DNA of 64,000 nucleotides from contig NZ_JAARLY010000003.1 in assembly GCF_011759385.1 (NCBI RefSeq), positions 248,001 through 312,000 on the forward strand, read 5' to 3'. Under the pieces are notes generated by a model, which made no database searches, was not told the DNA's origin, and saw only the letters and a list, made by a program, of their open reading frames with translations. Positions 9,663 to 22,760 of the stretch are shown here, piece after piece. The position numbers and the translations under genes are program-made. Each line of letters begins with the position of its first letter. The stretch's first letter is position 1. The DNA comes from Oleiagrimonas sp. C23AA. Lineage in GTDB: Bacteria; Pseudomonadota; Gammaproteobacteria; Xanthomonadales; Rhodanobacteraceae.

Positions 9663-10186
9663 GCCGGGCGCTTCGCTTCGATGAGCTGGCAGGCGCAGTC
9701 GCTCGCCGCCTCGATGGCCCGATCTCCACGATAGGTGGCGGCAGCCGTGGCGCCTTCGAACAACGCCAGTATCTGATCGCAAAGCATCGCATCGTCGGTG
9801 CCCGTCTCACCAGCCACCATAGCTGTGATGCTTGCGTGCAGCTGTGCGTGATAGTCCGCGACCACCTGCTCGATTAGCGGCGTGCGAGCGCCGGTTTCGG
9901 CACGTACACGAAAAAACAGGCAGCCGCGCGCGCCATCCTGCCTGACCCATTGACGCAAGGAGGCGAACAGTGCGCGTGTACTGCGAAAGTCGGCCTGCGC
10001 GAAAAAACGCCTTTGTCGCGCGCGCAGCACCATCGCCATCAACACATGCTTGCCCGCGGCGTGTTTATACACGGTGCGGCTGGAAAGGCCGCTGGCCTCC
10101 ACCACACGCCCCATCCCGGTCGCGTTGAAGCCTTCATGATCGAACAGCCGCTCGGCGGCGGCGAGAAGTCGCGAGTCGATATCCAT
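9659..10186 (-). CDS. TetR-family transcriptional regulator
   Basis: 175-residue regulator with the N-terminal TetR helix-turn-helix (residues about 3-50: AERLFDHEGFNATGMGRVVE, then SRTVYKHAAGKHVL). The start at 10186 is preferred because the in-frame ATG at 10195 would fall inside the palindrome at 10195-10214, the likely operator. The C-terminal half is the divergent ligand-binding domain. It is expected to repress itself and the coupled MFS gene until an inducer binds. The window shows no divergent partner: the next 685 bp are gene-free. Confidence 0.88.
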   Translation of the reverse strand: MDIDSRLLAAAERLFDHEGFNATGMGRVVEASGLSSRTVYKHAAGKHVLMAMVLRARQRRFFAQADFRSTRALFASLRQWVRQDGARGCLFFRVRAETGARTPLIEQVVADYHAQLHASITAMVAGETGTDDAMLCDQILALFEGATAAATYRGDRAIEAASDCACQLIEAKRPA

Positions 10187-10194
10187 ACACGCCA

Positions 10195-10214
10195 TGTAAA
10201 ACGATCATTTTACA
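10195..10214. promoter_or_regulatory. probable TetR operator
   Basis: A 20-bp inverted repeat with perfect 7-bp arms (TGTAAAA and TTTTACA) around CGATCA, placed 8 bp upstream of the tetR start. Size, symmetry and position fit a TetR operator for autoregulation. Binding is inferred. Confidence 0.7.
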
Positions 10215-10495
10215 CGGGTCAACACCTCGGCCCTGGGCCATTCAGTCTGAGACCATGTGTGGATGGTGTTGATAAGCGATTGAGGCAGTAGGTCGAGGTC
10301 TGAAGGCAAGGAGCCAGCTGGCGAGTTGAACCCACCCCATCGCGGGTTCGCAGCGATGAAGCCTGGCTGTGTGGAGGGGCGATGGAGCGCTTGGCAAAGT
10401 GGTAGCACTTTCAGTCGAGGCCAGGCGAGCTTCTGGCACCCGCGCCACCGGCAGCGAGCGCGGGAGGCAAATGCTTCTTTCGAAGATACGGATAT

Positions 10496-10536
10496 AAAAA
10501 AACCTCCGGCAGCCAGGGGAGGAGCTGCCGGAGGTT
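10496..10536 (-). terminator. intrinsic terminator, minus strand
   Basis: Perfect 13-bp inverted repeat (AACCTCCGGCAGC at 10501-10513, GCTGCCGGAGGTT at 10524-10536) followed on the minus strand by seven T. It is too far from acnA, which has its own terminator at 10778-10812, so it implies a separate minus-strand transcript or protects against read-through. Confidence 0.75.
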
Positions 10537-10720
10537 GTCAGGTCGGTGTCCCGTAAAGGGGAAGGAGACCGGCCCCTCCGATGACCCGCAAGGCGGGAAA
10601 TCGATAGTCGCCATCACGGCGATTCGTTACTTGGTGTATGGACGGATGAGAAAGTTCTCAAGCGTCGACCCTTGGTTGCTGGGTCGGCGTTCATTTTCGT
10701 GGCGCAAGTCACGTTTTTTT
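10500..10720 (+). ncRNA. candidate structured small RNA
   Basis: A TATAAA -10-like hexamer at 10493-10498 could start a plus-strand RNA that runs through several stem-loops (CCCGC/GCGGG near 10590, TCGCC/GGCGA near 10610, CGACCC/GGGTCG near 10670) to the intrinsic terminator at 10698-10720. No -35 element is clear, and the region also has a minus-strand terminator, so the strand is uncertain. It matches no RNA family I can recognise (not 6S, SRP, RNase P or tmRNA). Confidence 0.25.
10698..10720 (+). terminator. intrinsic terminator, plus strand
   Basis: Six-bp stem CGTGGC/GTCACG (one G-U pair) closed by a GCAA tetraloop and followed by seven T. No plus-strand gene precedes it within the gap, so it suggests an unannotated plus-strand transcript. 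Confidence 0.7.
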
Positions 10721-10777
10721 GTACACCGCTTGTAAGCAATGTGTTATCGCGCTCTGGCGCTTCAGCCACCGCACATG

Positions 10778-10812
10778 AAAAAAACGCCCGTCACGATGAC
10801 GGGCGCTTTTTT
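10778..10812 (-). terminator. acnA terminator (bidirectional)
   Basis: Nine-bp arms CGCCCGTCA/TGACGGGCG with a 3-nt loop, flanked by A7 on the left and T6 on the right. It lies about 60 bp downstream of the acnA stop. Confidence 0.88.
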
Positions 10813-10871
10813 GTGCCATCGGCCACCCCGGTTGGGGCGGCCGATGGCCGGCTGACGATCAGGCCAGGCGC

Positions 10872-13622
<2,751 letters not shown>

Positions 13623-13811
13623 GGCTACTCCTGGCAGAAAGCTGGGATGGATCGGCCGCGCCGAAAAGGCATCGGCAGCGGGCAAATGAACCGACTTATC
13701 GCTGCAATTATCGCTCAAAAGCGGTATGCAGCGCGAATCTGGCGGCCTCGGCGGCGGTGCTTGCCCATCATCGATGCTGCCGATGTCGCTACAATGAACG
13801 CTGGATATCAG

Positions 13812-13855
13812 GCGCCTGTGGCGATCGGTTTTGATGCCGCCGCAGGCGCTTTTTT
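13812..13855 (+). terminator. leader terminator upstream of the LysR gene
   Basis: Twelve-bp stem (GCGCCTGTGGCG / CGCCGCAGGCGC, one G-U pair) with a 14-nt loop and six T on the plus strand. It lies after a TACAAT -10-like box at 13790-13795 and 55 nt before the regulator start, so it would stop transcripts before the gene unless a second promoter or antitermination operates. Confidence 0.75.
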
Positions 13856-13910
13856 ACTTCGCTTCATATGGTGCTATTGCCGGGGCAGTGGCACAAACGG
13901 ATTTGATGGC

Positions 13911-14855
13911 ATGCAGCGTTCGAATATTTCGATGGCCCTGGCCGCGGTGTCGCTGCGCGATCTGGTGCTGGTGCAGGCGGTGGCGGCCGAGGGCAGCTTC
14001 AACCGCGCCGCGCGGCTGATGCATATCAGCCCCTCGGGCCTGTCGCATCAAATCCAGAAAGTCGAGCAGGCGCTCGGCGCGCCGTTGTTCGAACGTGGGG
14101 GTCGGCGCATTCTGCCGACCGCCGCCGGGCAGCGCCTGTTGGCGCATGTCGATGCCGTGCTCAAGGCCGGCGAAGACCTTGAACACGCCGCGCAGGCCGC
14201 TGGCGCCGCGTTTGGCGGTGAGTTGCGTCTGGGCGTGCCATCGACGCTGGGGCCGTATCTGTTGCCGCATCTGATCGAGCCGTTCCCGCAGCGCTTTCCC
14301 GGTGCGCGCCTGACCTTGTCCGAGGGCAAGCCGCGCGGCCTGCTGCGACGCCTGCACGAAGGCGAGCTGGACGCGGTGCTGGCGCCGCCGACCGAGCATG
14401 CGCGAGGCATCGCCGCGCAGGCGGTGTTCTTCGAGCGCTACGAGTTGTTGTTCAACCAGGCGCACGCACTGGCCGGCACGCCGGCGGTGGCGCTGTCGGC
14501 GCTGCGTCCGGAGGAGGCCACCTTGATGGCCGAAAGCCACGTCTCCGGGGCGCTGGGCGCCCTGGATGGCGCGCTGGATGAGGCCAGCGAACGCATCCAG
14601 GATGTCAGCCTGGAAAGCCTGGCTTCCCTGGTCGCCCTGCGCGGCGGCTATACCCTGGTGCCGGTGCTGGCGCGCGAGCGTCTGGCCTCGATTCCCGGCA
14701 TCACGCTGTCACGCGTGCAAGGCGAAGCGGCCGGGCGCGATATTGCGCTGTACTGGCGCCAGACCACGCCCTGGGACGAGGATGTGGCCCGCTTCGCCGA
14801 GTTATTGCGTGACATGGCCGGCGCGGCCGACGGCCTGCGCGTGATCGGCGCCTGA
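13911..14855 (+). CDS. LysR-family regulator, OxyR-like without cysteines
   Basis: 314-residue LysR-type regulator. The N-terminal winged helix-turn-helix (about residues 13-72) contains GSFNRAARLMHISPSGLSHQ, followed by the PLFERGGRRILPTAAG segment typical of the OxyR branch. The effector domain keeps OxyR-like SLESLASLVALRGGYTLVP, but the protein has no cysteine at all, so OxyR disulfide chemistry is impossible. ATG 13911 is used; ATG 13932 (MALAAVSLRD) is a good alternative. It is divergent from acnA and its stop lies 4 nt from the convergent hflD stop. Target and signal are unknown; control of acnA is a guess from position. Confidence 0.85.
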   Translation: MQRSNISMALAAVSLRDLVLVQAVAAEGSFNRAARLMHISPSGLSHQIQKVEQALGAPLFERGGRRILPTAAGQRLLAHVDAVLKAGEDLEHAAQAAGAAFGGELRLGVPSTLGPYLLPHLIEPFPQRFPGARLTLSEGKPRGLLRRLHEGELDAVLAPPTEHARGIAAQAVFFERYELLFNQAHALAGTPAVALSALRPEEATLMAESHVSGALGALDGALDEASERIQDVSLESLASLVALRGGYTLVPVLARERLASIPGITLSRVQGEAAGRDIALYWRQTTPWDEDVARFAELLRDMAGAADGLRVIGA

Positions 14856-14859
14856 GCGA

Positions 14860-17077
<2,218 letters not shown>

Positions 17078-17230
17078 GGTGATCAAATGGTCCTGAAGAT
17101 CGGCTCTGGAAATGTGCCATTGTGCCACTACTTGGGTAATGAGCCGATCACACATGGTCCCTTCGGGGCGTGAAGGGTCGGCACGTATACTTGGAGCCAT
17201 TCACAGCGATCAGGAACGGTGCTGTCACCG

Positions 17231-17569
17231 ATGAACCACTCTCCCGACCACGATCACGACCATGACTCGGAACACGAGCACGGCGTCGCCGTCGAGAACT
17301 CACGACCGGAGACGGCCAAGCCGCCACTTTTTCAGGTCGTACTAATAAATGACGACTTCACGCCGATGGACTTTGTAGTGGAGGTGCTGCGCACGTTCTT
17401 CTCCCTGGATCAGGAGCGGGCGGTGCAGGTGATGCTGCACGTACACACCCGGGGCAAGGGCGTGTGCGGCGTATATACCCGCGAAGTAGCCGAAACCAAG
17501 GTCACTCAGGTCAATGAGTATTCACGCACCCATCAGCACCCTTTGTTGTGCACTATGGAAAAGCTGTAG
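17231..17569 (+). CDS. clpS: ATP-dependent Clp protease adaptor ClpS
   Basis: 112-residue adaptor that delivers N-degron substrates to ClpAP. The core [14 protein letters not shown] (about residues 40-53) includes the Asn-Asp pair and the Met gate that bind the N-terminal residue, and the C-terminal half ends with the conserved EKL. The extreme N-terminus is an unusual His/Asp/Glu-rich stretch ([12 protein letters not shown]), which could bind metal. A GTG at 17219 with AGGAA just upstream is an alternative start four codons longer. clpA follows after 49 bp. Confidence 0.95.
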   Translation: MNHSPDHDHDHDSEHEHGVAVENSRPETAKPPLFQVVLINDDFTPMDFVVEVLRTFFSLDQERAVQVMLHVHTRGKGVCGVYTREVAETKVTQVNEYSRTHQHPLLCTMEKL

Positions 17570-17618
17570 CCGTCCCCATCTTCGGGGCTAGAGAACCATT
17601 CAAGCGGAGAAGGTCCAC

Positions 17619-19892
17619 ATGTTCAGCAAGGATCTCGAGCTCACCATCGGCCACTGCTACAAGGAGGCCCGTGAGCAGCGCCACGAATTCATGACCGTGG
17701 AACACCTGCTGCTGGCCCTTATCGACAACGCCTCGGCCTCGACCGTGCTGCGTGCCTGCAATGTCGATACCGACCGGCTGCGCCAGGAGCTGCGCCGCAT
17801 CATCGGTGAAACCGTGCCGGTGCTGCCGGCCGGCGATGAGCGCGACACCCAACCCACGCTGGGCTTCCAGCGGGTATTGCAGCGCGCCGTCTATCACGTG
17901 CAGTCGTCCGGCCGTAAGGAAGTGACCGGCGCCAATGTGCTGGTGGCCATCTTCGGTGAAAAGGACTCCCACGCCGTGTATTTCCTGCACCAGCAGGAGG
18001 TCACGCGCCTGGACGTGGTCAACTACATCTCGCACGGCATCGCCAAGATCGGCGATGAGGCACAGTCGGCTGCCGCCGCCGAGCAGGCCGAGGGCGAGGA
18101 AGTGGCCGGCGAGGCCAAGTCCAACCCCTTGAGCGAGTACGCCAACAACCTCAACGAGCTGGCCGCCGAGGGCAAGATCGATCCGCTGATCGGTCGCCAC
18201 GAGGAAGTCGAGCGCACCATCCAGGTGCTGTGCCGCCGGCGCAAGAACAACCCGCTGTACGTGGGCGAGGCCGGTGTCGGCAAGACGGCGCTGGCCGAAG
18301 GTCTGGCCAAGCGCATCGTGGAAGGCTCGGTGCCCGAGGTGCTGGCCGATGCCACCATCTGGGCGCTGGACCTGGGCGCGCTGGTGGCCGGCACCAAGTA
18401 TCGCGGCGATTTCGAAAAGCGCCTGAAGGCGGTGATCGGGCAGCTCAAGAAGGAAGAAAACGCGGTGCTGTTCATCGACGAGATCCACACCATCATTGGT
18501 GCGGGCTCGGCCTCGGGGGGCACCATGGATGCGTCCAACCTGATCAAGCCCATGCTGGCCTCCGGCGAGCTGCGTTGCATCGGTTCGACCACCTTCCAGG
18601 AGTTCCGCGGCATCTTCGAGAAGGACCGCGCGTTGGCCCGTCGTTTCCAGAAAATCGACGTGGTCGAGCCGACCATTGCTGACAGCGTGGCCATTCTCAA
18701 GGGGCTCAAGAGCCGCTTCGAGGCCCATCACAGCGTCGAGTACAGCAACGAGGCGTTGCAGGCGGCGGTGGATCTGGCGGTCAAGCACATCCCTGATCGC
18801 CTGCTGCCGGACAAGGCCATCGACGTTATCGACGAGGCCGGCGCCCGCCAGCGCCTGCTGCCCGAGGACGAGCGTACCGGCAAGGTCGGTGTACCCGAGA
18901 TCGAGTACATCATCGCCCGCATGGCGCGCATTCCGCCCAAGCAGGTGTCGGCGTCCGATCGCGATGTACTTAAGAACCTGGAGCGCAACCTGAAAATGGT
19001 GGTGTTTGGCCAGGATCCGGCCATCGAGGCGCTGTCGGCCTCGATCAAGATGGCGCGCTCGGGCCTGGGCGATCCCAAGAAGCCGATCGGCAGCTTCCTG
19101 CTGGCCGGCCCTACCGGCGTGGGCAAGACCGAGGTCACCAAGCAGCTGGCCATGCAGCTGGGCATCGAGATGATCCGTTTCGACATGTCCGAGTACATGG
19201 AAGCGCATTCGGTGTCGCGGCTGGTCGGCGCGCCTCCGGGCTACGTCGGTTTCGACCAGGGCGGCCTGCTGACCGAGGCGGTGACCAAGCACCCGCACTG
19301 CGTGCTGTTGCTGGACGAGATCGAAAAGGCGCATCCGGATGTGTTCAACATCCTGCTGCAGGTGATGGATCGTGGCGCGCTGACCGACACCAATGGTCGC
19401 GAAGCGAACTTCAAGAATGCGATCCTGATCATGACCACCAATGCCGGTGCCCAGCTGGCGTCACGCCGCACTATCGGCTTTGTCGAGCAGGATCATTCGC
19501 CCGATGCGCTGGAAACCATCCGCCGCAGCTTCACGCCGGAGTTCCGCAACCGCCTGGATGCCATCGTGCAGTTCAAGGCGCTGGCCTTCGAGCACGTGCT
19601 GCGCGTGGTGGACAAGTTCCTGATCGAGCTGGAAGCCCAGCTCAACGAGCGTCACGTCACGCTGGATGTGGACGCCGATGCGCGCCAGTGGCTGGCCGAG
19701 CGTGGTTTCGATCCGCAGATGGGCGCACGTCCCATGACCCGCGTGATCCAGGACCACATCAAGCGTCCGCTGGCCGACGAGCTGCTGTTCGGCGCGCTGG
19801 CCGAGGGCGGCCGCATCAAGCTCAGTGTCGAGGATGACGAGCTGAAGGTGACCACGGAGGCCGGCGAGCATCTGCCGGCGGTGGTCGAGTAA
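17619..19892 (+). CDS. clpA: ATP-dependent Clp protease ATPase subunit ClpA
   Basis: 757-residue Hsp100 unfoldase that feeds substrates into ClpP. Order of parts: Clp N-domain repeats (about 1-145), AAA1 with Walker A GEAGVGKT (about 214) and Walker B VLFIDEIH, then AAA2 with Walker A GPTGVGKT (about 496) and Walker B VLLLDEIEKAH. Length and the lack of a ClpB middle domain fit ClpA. A GGAGAAGG ribosome site precedes the ATG. clpS-clpA is a conserved pair; clpP is outside the window. Confidence 0.98.
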   Translation: MFSKDLELTIGHCYKEAREQRHEFMTVEHLLLALIDNASASTVLRACNVDTDRLRQELRRIIGETVPVLPAGDERDTQPTLGFQRVLQRAVYHVQSSGRKEVTGANVLVAIFGEKDSHAVYFLHQQEVTRLDVVNYISHGIAKIGDEAQSAAAAEQAEGEEVAGEAKSNPLSEYANNLNELAAEGKIDPLIGRHEEVERTIQVLCRRRKNNPLYVGEAGVGKTALAEGLAKRIVEGSVPEVLADATIWALDLGALVAGTKYRGDFEKRLKAVIGQLKKEENAVLFIDEIHTIIGAGSASGGTMDASNLIKPMLASGELRCIGSTTFQEFRGIFEKDRALARRFQKIDVVEPTIADSVAILKGLKSRFEAHHSVEYSNEALQAAVDLAVKHIPDRLLPDKAIDVIDEAGARQRLLPEDERTGKVGVPEIEYIIARMARIPPKQVSASDRDVLKNLERNLKMVVFGQDPAIEALSASIKMARSGLGDPKKPIGSFLLAGPTGVGKTEVTKQLAMQLGIEMIRFDMSEYMEAHSVSRLVGAPPGYVGFDQGGLLTEAVTKHPHCVLLLDEIEKAHPDVFNILLQVMDRGALTDTNGREANFKNAILIMTTNAGAQLASRRTIGFVEQDHSPDALETIRRSFTPEFRNRLDAIVQFKALAFEHVLRVVDKFLIELEAQLNERHVTLDVDADARQWLAERGFDPQMGARPMTRVIQDHIKRPLADELLFGALAEGGRIKLSVEDDELKVTTEAGEHLPAVVE

Positions 19893-19953
19893 GGCACCAA
19901 CTGTCCCGGTCCGGCCGTGGCGCCGGGCCGGGATATGTTTTTTCGCGCACGAC

Positions 19954-19991
19954 AAAAAGACCGGCAAGGCGAGGCCCTGCCGGTCTTTTTT
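19954..19991 (+). terminator. bidirectional terminator between clpA and infA
   Basis: Inverted repeat GACCGGCA/TGCCGGTC with A5 on the left and T6 on the right, placed between convergent clpA and infA and usable from both directions. Confidence 0.88.
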
Positions 19992-20032
19992 GCCTTGCAA
20001 GCCTCGCGGCAGGCGCCGGAGTGCCGCGCGAC

Positions 20033-20251
20033 TTACTTCATGCGGTAGGTGATGCGACCCTTGGTCAGGTCGTAGGGCGTCATCTCGACGCGCACACGGT
20101 CACCGGTGAGGATGCGGATGTAGTGCTTGCGCATGCGACCGGAAATGTGGGCGGTGATGACGTGGCCGTTTTCCAGCTCCACGCGGAACATGGTGTTGGG
20201 CAGGGTCTCAAGGACCGTGCCTTCCATTTCGATAACGTCGTCTTTGGCCAT
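20033..20251 (-). CDS. infA: translation initiation factor IF-1
   Basis: 72-residue S1/OB-fold protein that occupies the ribosomal A site during initiation. The sequence from [19 protein letters not shown] to the RITYRMK end is the standard IF-1 pattern, with the basic [10 protein letters not shown] strand. A longer frame to 20308 is rejected since all homologues start at MAKDD. Convergence with clpA is a conserved arrangement in gammaproteobacteria. Confidence 0.98.
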   Translation of the reverse strand: MAKDDVIEMEGTVLETLPNTMFRVELENGHVITAHISGRMRKHYIRILTGDRVRVEMTPYDLTKGRITYRMK

Positions 20252-20371
20252 ATAAGCGAAAATCAGCAAGGTAAGGGTGCGGCAGATACAGCCGCGGAAG
20301 CCCGCCATTCTGCCACGTCAGGGCCCAAGGTTAAAGTTTGACCATCATCCAGGCGCTCGCTCGAGCCTGCC

Positions 20372-20647
20372 TCAAGCCAGGTATTCGTCAAGCTTACGGG
20401 CAATTTCCTGTTCGATCATGGGCTTGAGCGGCGACAACAGCATGCCCAGCTTGGCGCTCACGTTGACATGGGTGGGTTCGACCGAGATCGCACCGTCCAC
20501 GCCGCTGCGCTGAAATTTCAGCGTGTCTCCTTCCCAGTGCGTACTCACGTCGAACTTGGCCTGCATGCGTGCAGCGACCTTTTCGACCACGTCGCGGGCG
20601 CCCTCCTTGCCGAGGGAGTGCGAGCGGGAGATGTCGATGCTGGGCAT
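20372..20647 (-). CDS. polyhydroxyalkanoic acid system family protein
   Basis: 91-residue protein of the PHA_gran_rgn family (Pfam PF09650 by recognition), seen in its IDISRSHSLGKEGARDVVEKVA start and VNVSAKLGMLLSPLKPMIEQEI end. Members are linked to PHA granule systems, but biochemical function is not known. No pha synthesis genes are in the window. It lies upstream of infA on the minus strand and is divergent from the FHA gene. Confidence 0.85.
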   Translation of the reverse strand: MPSIDISRSHSLGKEGARDVVEKVAARMQAKFDVSTHWEGDTLKFQRSGVDGAISVEPTHVNVSAKLGMLLSPLKPMIEQEIARKLDEYLA

Positions 20648-20801
20648 AAGGGCTAATCCATGGCGGTCGGGTCAAGACGCGCATCTTAACAATGTCGATA
20701 TGACGCGCGGTGAACAGCACCCGCCAGCGGTATGCTTGGCTTAAACTGACCTGTCACCGCACCGTCCGTCGGCTTCGGCCAAGGTTCTTAAGCATCCCTG
20801 C

Positions 20802-21566
20802 ATGCATATCGAATTCGCCCATCCTTCCCGCGAGCCCCATGTCTGGCGCGAGCATCTGCGTATTGGCAGTGCGGCGGACAACGACCTGGTCTTGCGCGAG
20901 CATGGCGTGGCGCCCCATCACCTGCGTGTGCATGACGATGCGCGCGGACTGTGGCTTGAGGTGGAGCCGGGCGCAGGGCGGGTTTACGTCAACGCGCGTC
21001 CGGTACGCGAGCGCGCGTTGCTGCGCCCGGGCGACTGTCTTGGCGTGGGCGAGTGCCGCTTGTGGCTGGTCAGCGAGCGCACCGAGGCAGACCTTGCAGA
21101 GGACGCCCCCGAGGCGCGCCCCGAGGCGATCTCACTGCGCGCCGTGGCCGGTCCGTTGTCCGGTCGCGCCTGGTCGGTGGGTGAGGGGTTTGTACTGGGT
21201 GAAGGTGGCGCACAGCCGCTCAGCCTGCCCGATGCCCGTGCACAAGGGCGCGTCGAGCTGGGCTGGCGCGACAATGCGCTGTGGGTCAGCGCCGAGGTGC
21301 CCGAGCGTTATGGCCTGCGCGTGAATGGCCAGGGTGTGCGCGAGGCGCGTCTTCGCAACGGCGATCATCTGGGTGTCGGCGCACACCGCTGGGTGATCGA
21401 TGCCTGGACCATGGGCCGACCCATCGCCGAACCGGAACCGGTGGCGGCAGCGCCCCTGCATTTGCCCGAAGATGATGCCGGTCCGCGCGGCGAAGTGTGG
21501 TGGCTGATCGTCACCGCGGCGGCGCTGGGTTTGATCATTGCGTTGCTGGTGATCATCCGGATATGA
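20802..21566 (+). CDS. tail-anchored protein with two FHA-like domains
   Basis: 254-residue protein. An N-terminal FHA-like domain (about residues 1-90) shows RIGSAADNDLVL and APHHLRV, matching the G-R-S/ND-H landmarks of phosphothreonine-binding FHA folds. A second, degenerate one follows at about 115-215 (VNGQGVREARLRNGDHLGVG). The C-terminus is a single membrane helix (WWLIVTAAALGLIIALLVII, about 233-252) with no signal peptide, so the domains should face the cytosol. It would read phosphorylated partners at the membrane, but no Ser/Thr kinase is nearby. Family not otherwise recognised. Confidence 0.75.
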   Translation: MHIEFAHPSREPHVWREHLRIGSAADNDLVLREHGVAPHHLRVHDDARGLWLEVEPGAGRVYVNARPVRERALLRPGDCLGVGECRLWLVSERTEADLAEDAPEARPEAISLRAVAGPLSGRAWSVGEGFVLGEGGAQPLSLPDARAQGRVELGWRDNALWVSAEVPERYGLRVNGQGVREARLRNGDHLGVGAHRWVIDAWTMGRPIAEPEPVAAAPLHLPEDDAGPRGEVWWLIVTAAALGLIIALLVIIRI

Positions 21567-21654
21567 CGCACCGCCATGAGCGGGCGCTTGTGCCCGCTCC
21601 GCGCCGCCGCATAATGGCCGTCGACATTTGTTGATCTGACCAGAAGGCTTGTAC

Positions 21655-22734
21655 GTGTCCCGAGTGTGGAATTTCAGCGCCGGCCCCGCCGCGCTGCCCG
21701 AGGCCGTGTTGCGTATCGCGCAGCAGGAGATGCTCGACTGGCGCGGCACCGGCGCCTCGGTGATGGAGCTGTCCCATCGCGGCAAGCCATTCATGGCGCT
21801 GGCGGCGGAGGTCGAGGCCGACCTGCGCGAGCTGATGGCCATTCCTGCCAACTACAAGGTGCTGTTCCTGCAGGGCGGTGCCACGCAGCATTTTGCGCAG
21901 ATTCCGATGAACCTGGTGGCCCCGGGGCAGGGGGCCGATTACCTGATTGGCGGTCACTGGGCGCAAAAGGCCGCGGCCGAGGCGGAGCCCTATGCCCGGG
22001 TGCATGTGGCCGGTTCCAGTGAATCGACCGGCTTTGATCGCGTGCCGCAGGTACAGCAGCCCGATCCGGACGCGGCCTACCTGCACTTCACGCCCAACGA
22101 GACCATCCAGGGCACCGAGTTTCACACCTTGCCCGACGCGGGCGACGTGCCGCTGGTGGCGGACATGTCCTCGTCGATTCTGTCGCGCCCTGTCGATGTC
22201 AGCCGTTTTGGCCTGATCTACGCCGGCGCGCAGAAGAACATTGGTCCCTCCGGCCTGGTGCTGATGATCGTGCGCGAAGATCTGCTTGAACGTGCCGGTC
22301 AGCCGATGGCTCGCATCTTCCGCTACGCCGAGCAGGCGGCCAACGATTCAATGTTCAACACGCCCAACACCTGGGGCTGGTATCTGGCCGGGCTCACCTT
22401 CCAGTGGCTCAAGGCGCAGGGCGGGCTGGAGGCGGTCGGGGCGCGCAATCGGGCCAAGGCCGATGCGCTTTACGCCGCCATTGACGGCTCGGGTGGCTAT
22501 TACCGCAACACCATCGAGCCCGGTTCGCGTTCGCGCATGAATGTGCCGTTCCAGCTGCACGACGATGCGCTCGATGCCGCGTTCCTGGCCGAGTCCGAAG
22601 CGGCTGGTTTGCTGGCGCTCAAGGGCCATCGCGTGCTCGGCGGCATGCGCGCATCCATCTACAACGCCATGCCGCTGGAAGGCGTCACGGTGCTGGTCGA
22701 TTTCATGCGCGATTTCGCGCAGCGGCACGGCTGA
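21655..22734 (+). CDS. serC: phosphoserine aminotransferase SerC
   Basis: 359-residue PLP enzyme making phosphoserine from 3-phosphohydroxypyruvate; it also acts in pyridoxal phosphate synthesis. The start motif VWNFSAGPAALP and the PLP lysine in YAGAQKNIGPSGL (about residue 193) are clear. GTG at 21655 is chosen because AGAAGG lies 7 nt upstream and the family begins just before VWNF. It is the first gene of a serC-pheA-aroA series, an order known in gammaproteobacteria. Confidence 0.97.
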   Translation: MSRVWNFSAGPAALPEAVLRIAQQEMLDWRGTGASVMELSHRGKPFMALAAEVEADLRELMAIPANYKVLFLQGGATQHFAQIPMNLVAPGQGADYLIGGHWAQKAAAEAEPYARVHVAGSSESTGFDRVPQVQQPDPDAAYLHFTPNETIQGTEFHTLPDAGDVPLVADMSSSILSRPVDVSRFGLIYAGAQKNIGPSGLVLMIVREDLLERAGQPMARIFRYAEQAANDSMFNTPNTWGWYLAGLTFQWLKAQGGLEAVGARNRAKADALYAAIDGSGGYYRNTIEPGSRSRMNVPFQLHDDALDAAFLAESEAAGLLALKGHRVLGGMRASIYNAMPLEGVTVLVDFMRDFAQRHG

Positions 22735-22760
22735 TCGGCCGTGTCATCCAAGGAGTTTGC

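Larger units (their letters stand above)
10215..10871. other. gene-free region with three intrinsic terminators
   Basis: No convincing protein gene on either strand. The left part (10215-10490) shows nothing recognisable. The right part (10490-10812) has three terminator-like hairpins and several smaller stem-loops, described separately. The only short frame with a possible ribosome site is an 8-codon one at about 10580 (GGAAGGAG upstream), too weak to call. Confidence 0.6.

Noticed and set aside
10411-10617. Minus-strand 68-codon frame in the gene-free region
   Set aside because: It reads through a perfect terminator hairpin and has no convincing ribosome site.
10500-10720. 6S RNA or another known housekeeping RNA
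   Set aside because: The expected 6S central bubble, SRP GGAAG motif and RNase P core sequences could not be found.
17553-19334. 593-codon minus-strand frame opposite clpA
   Set aside because: Exact antisense of a conserved gene with no domain; typical high-GC shadow.
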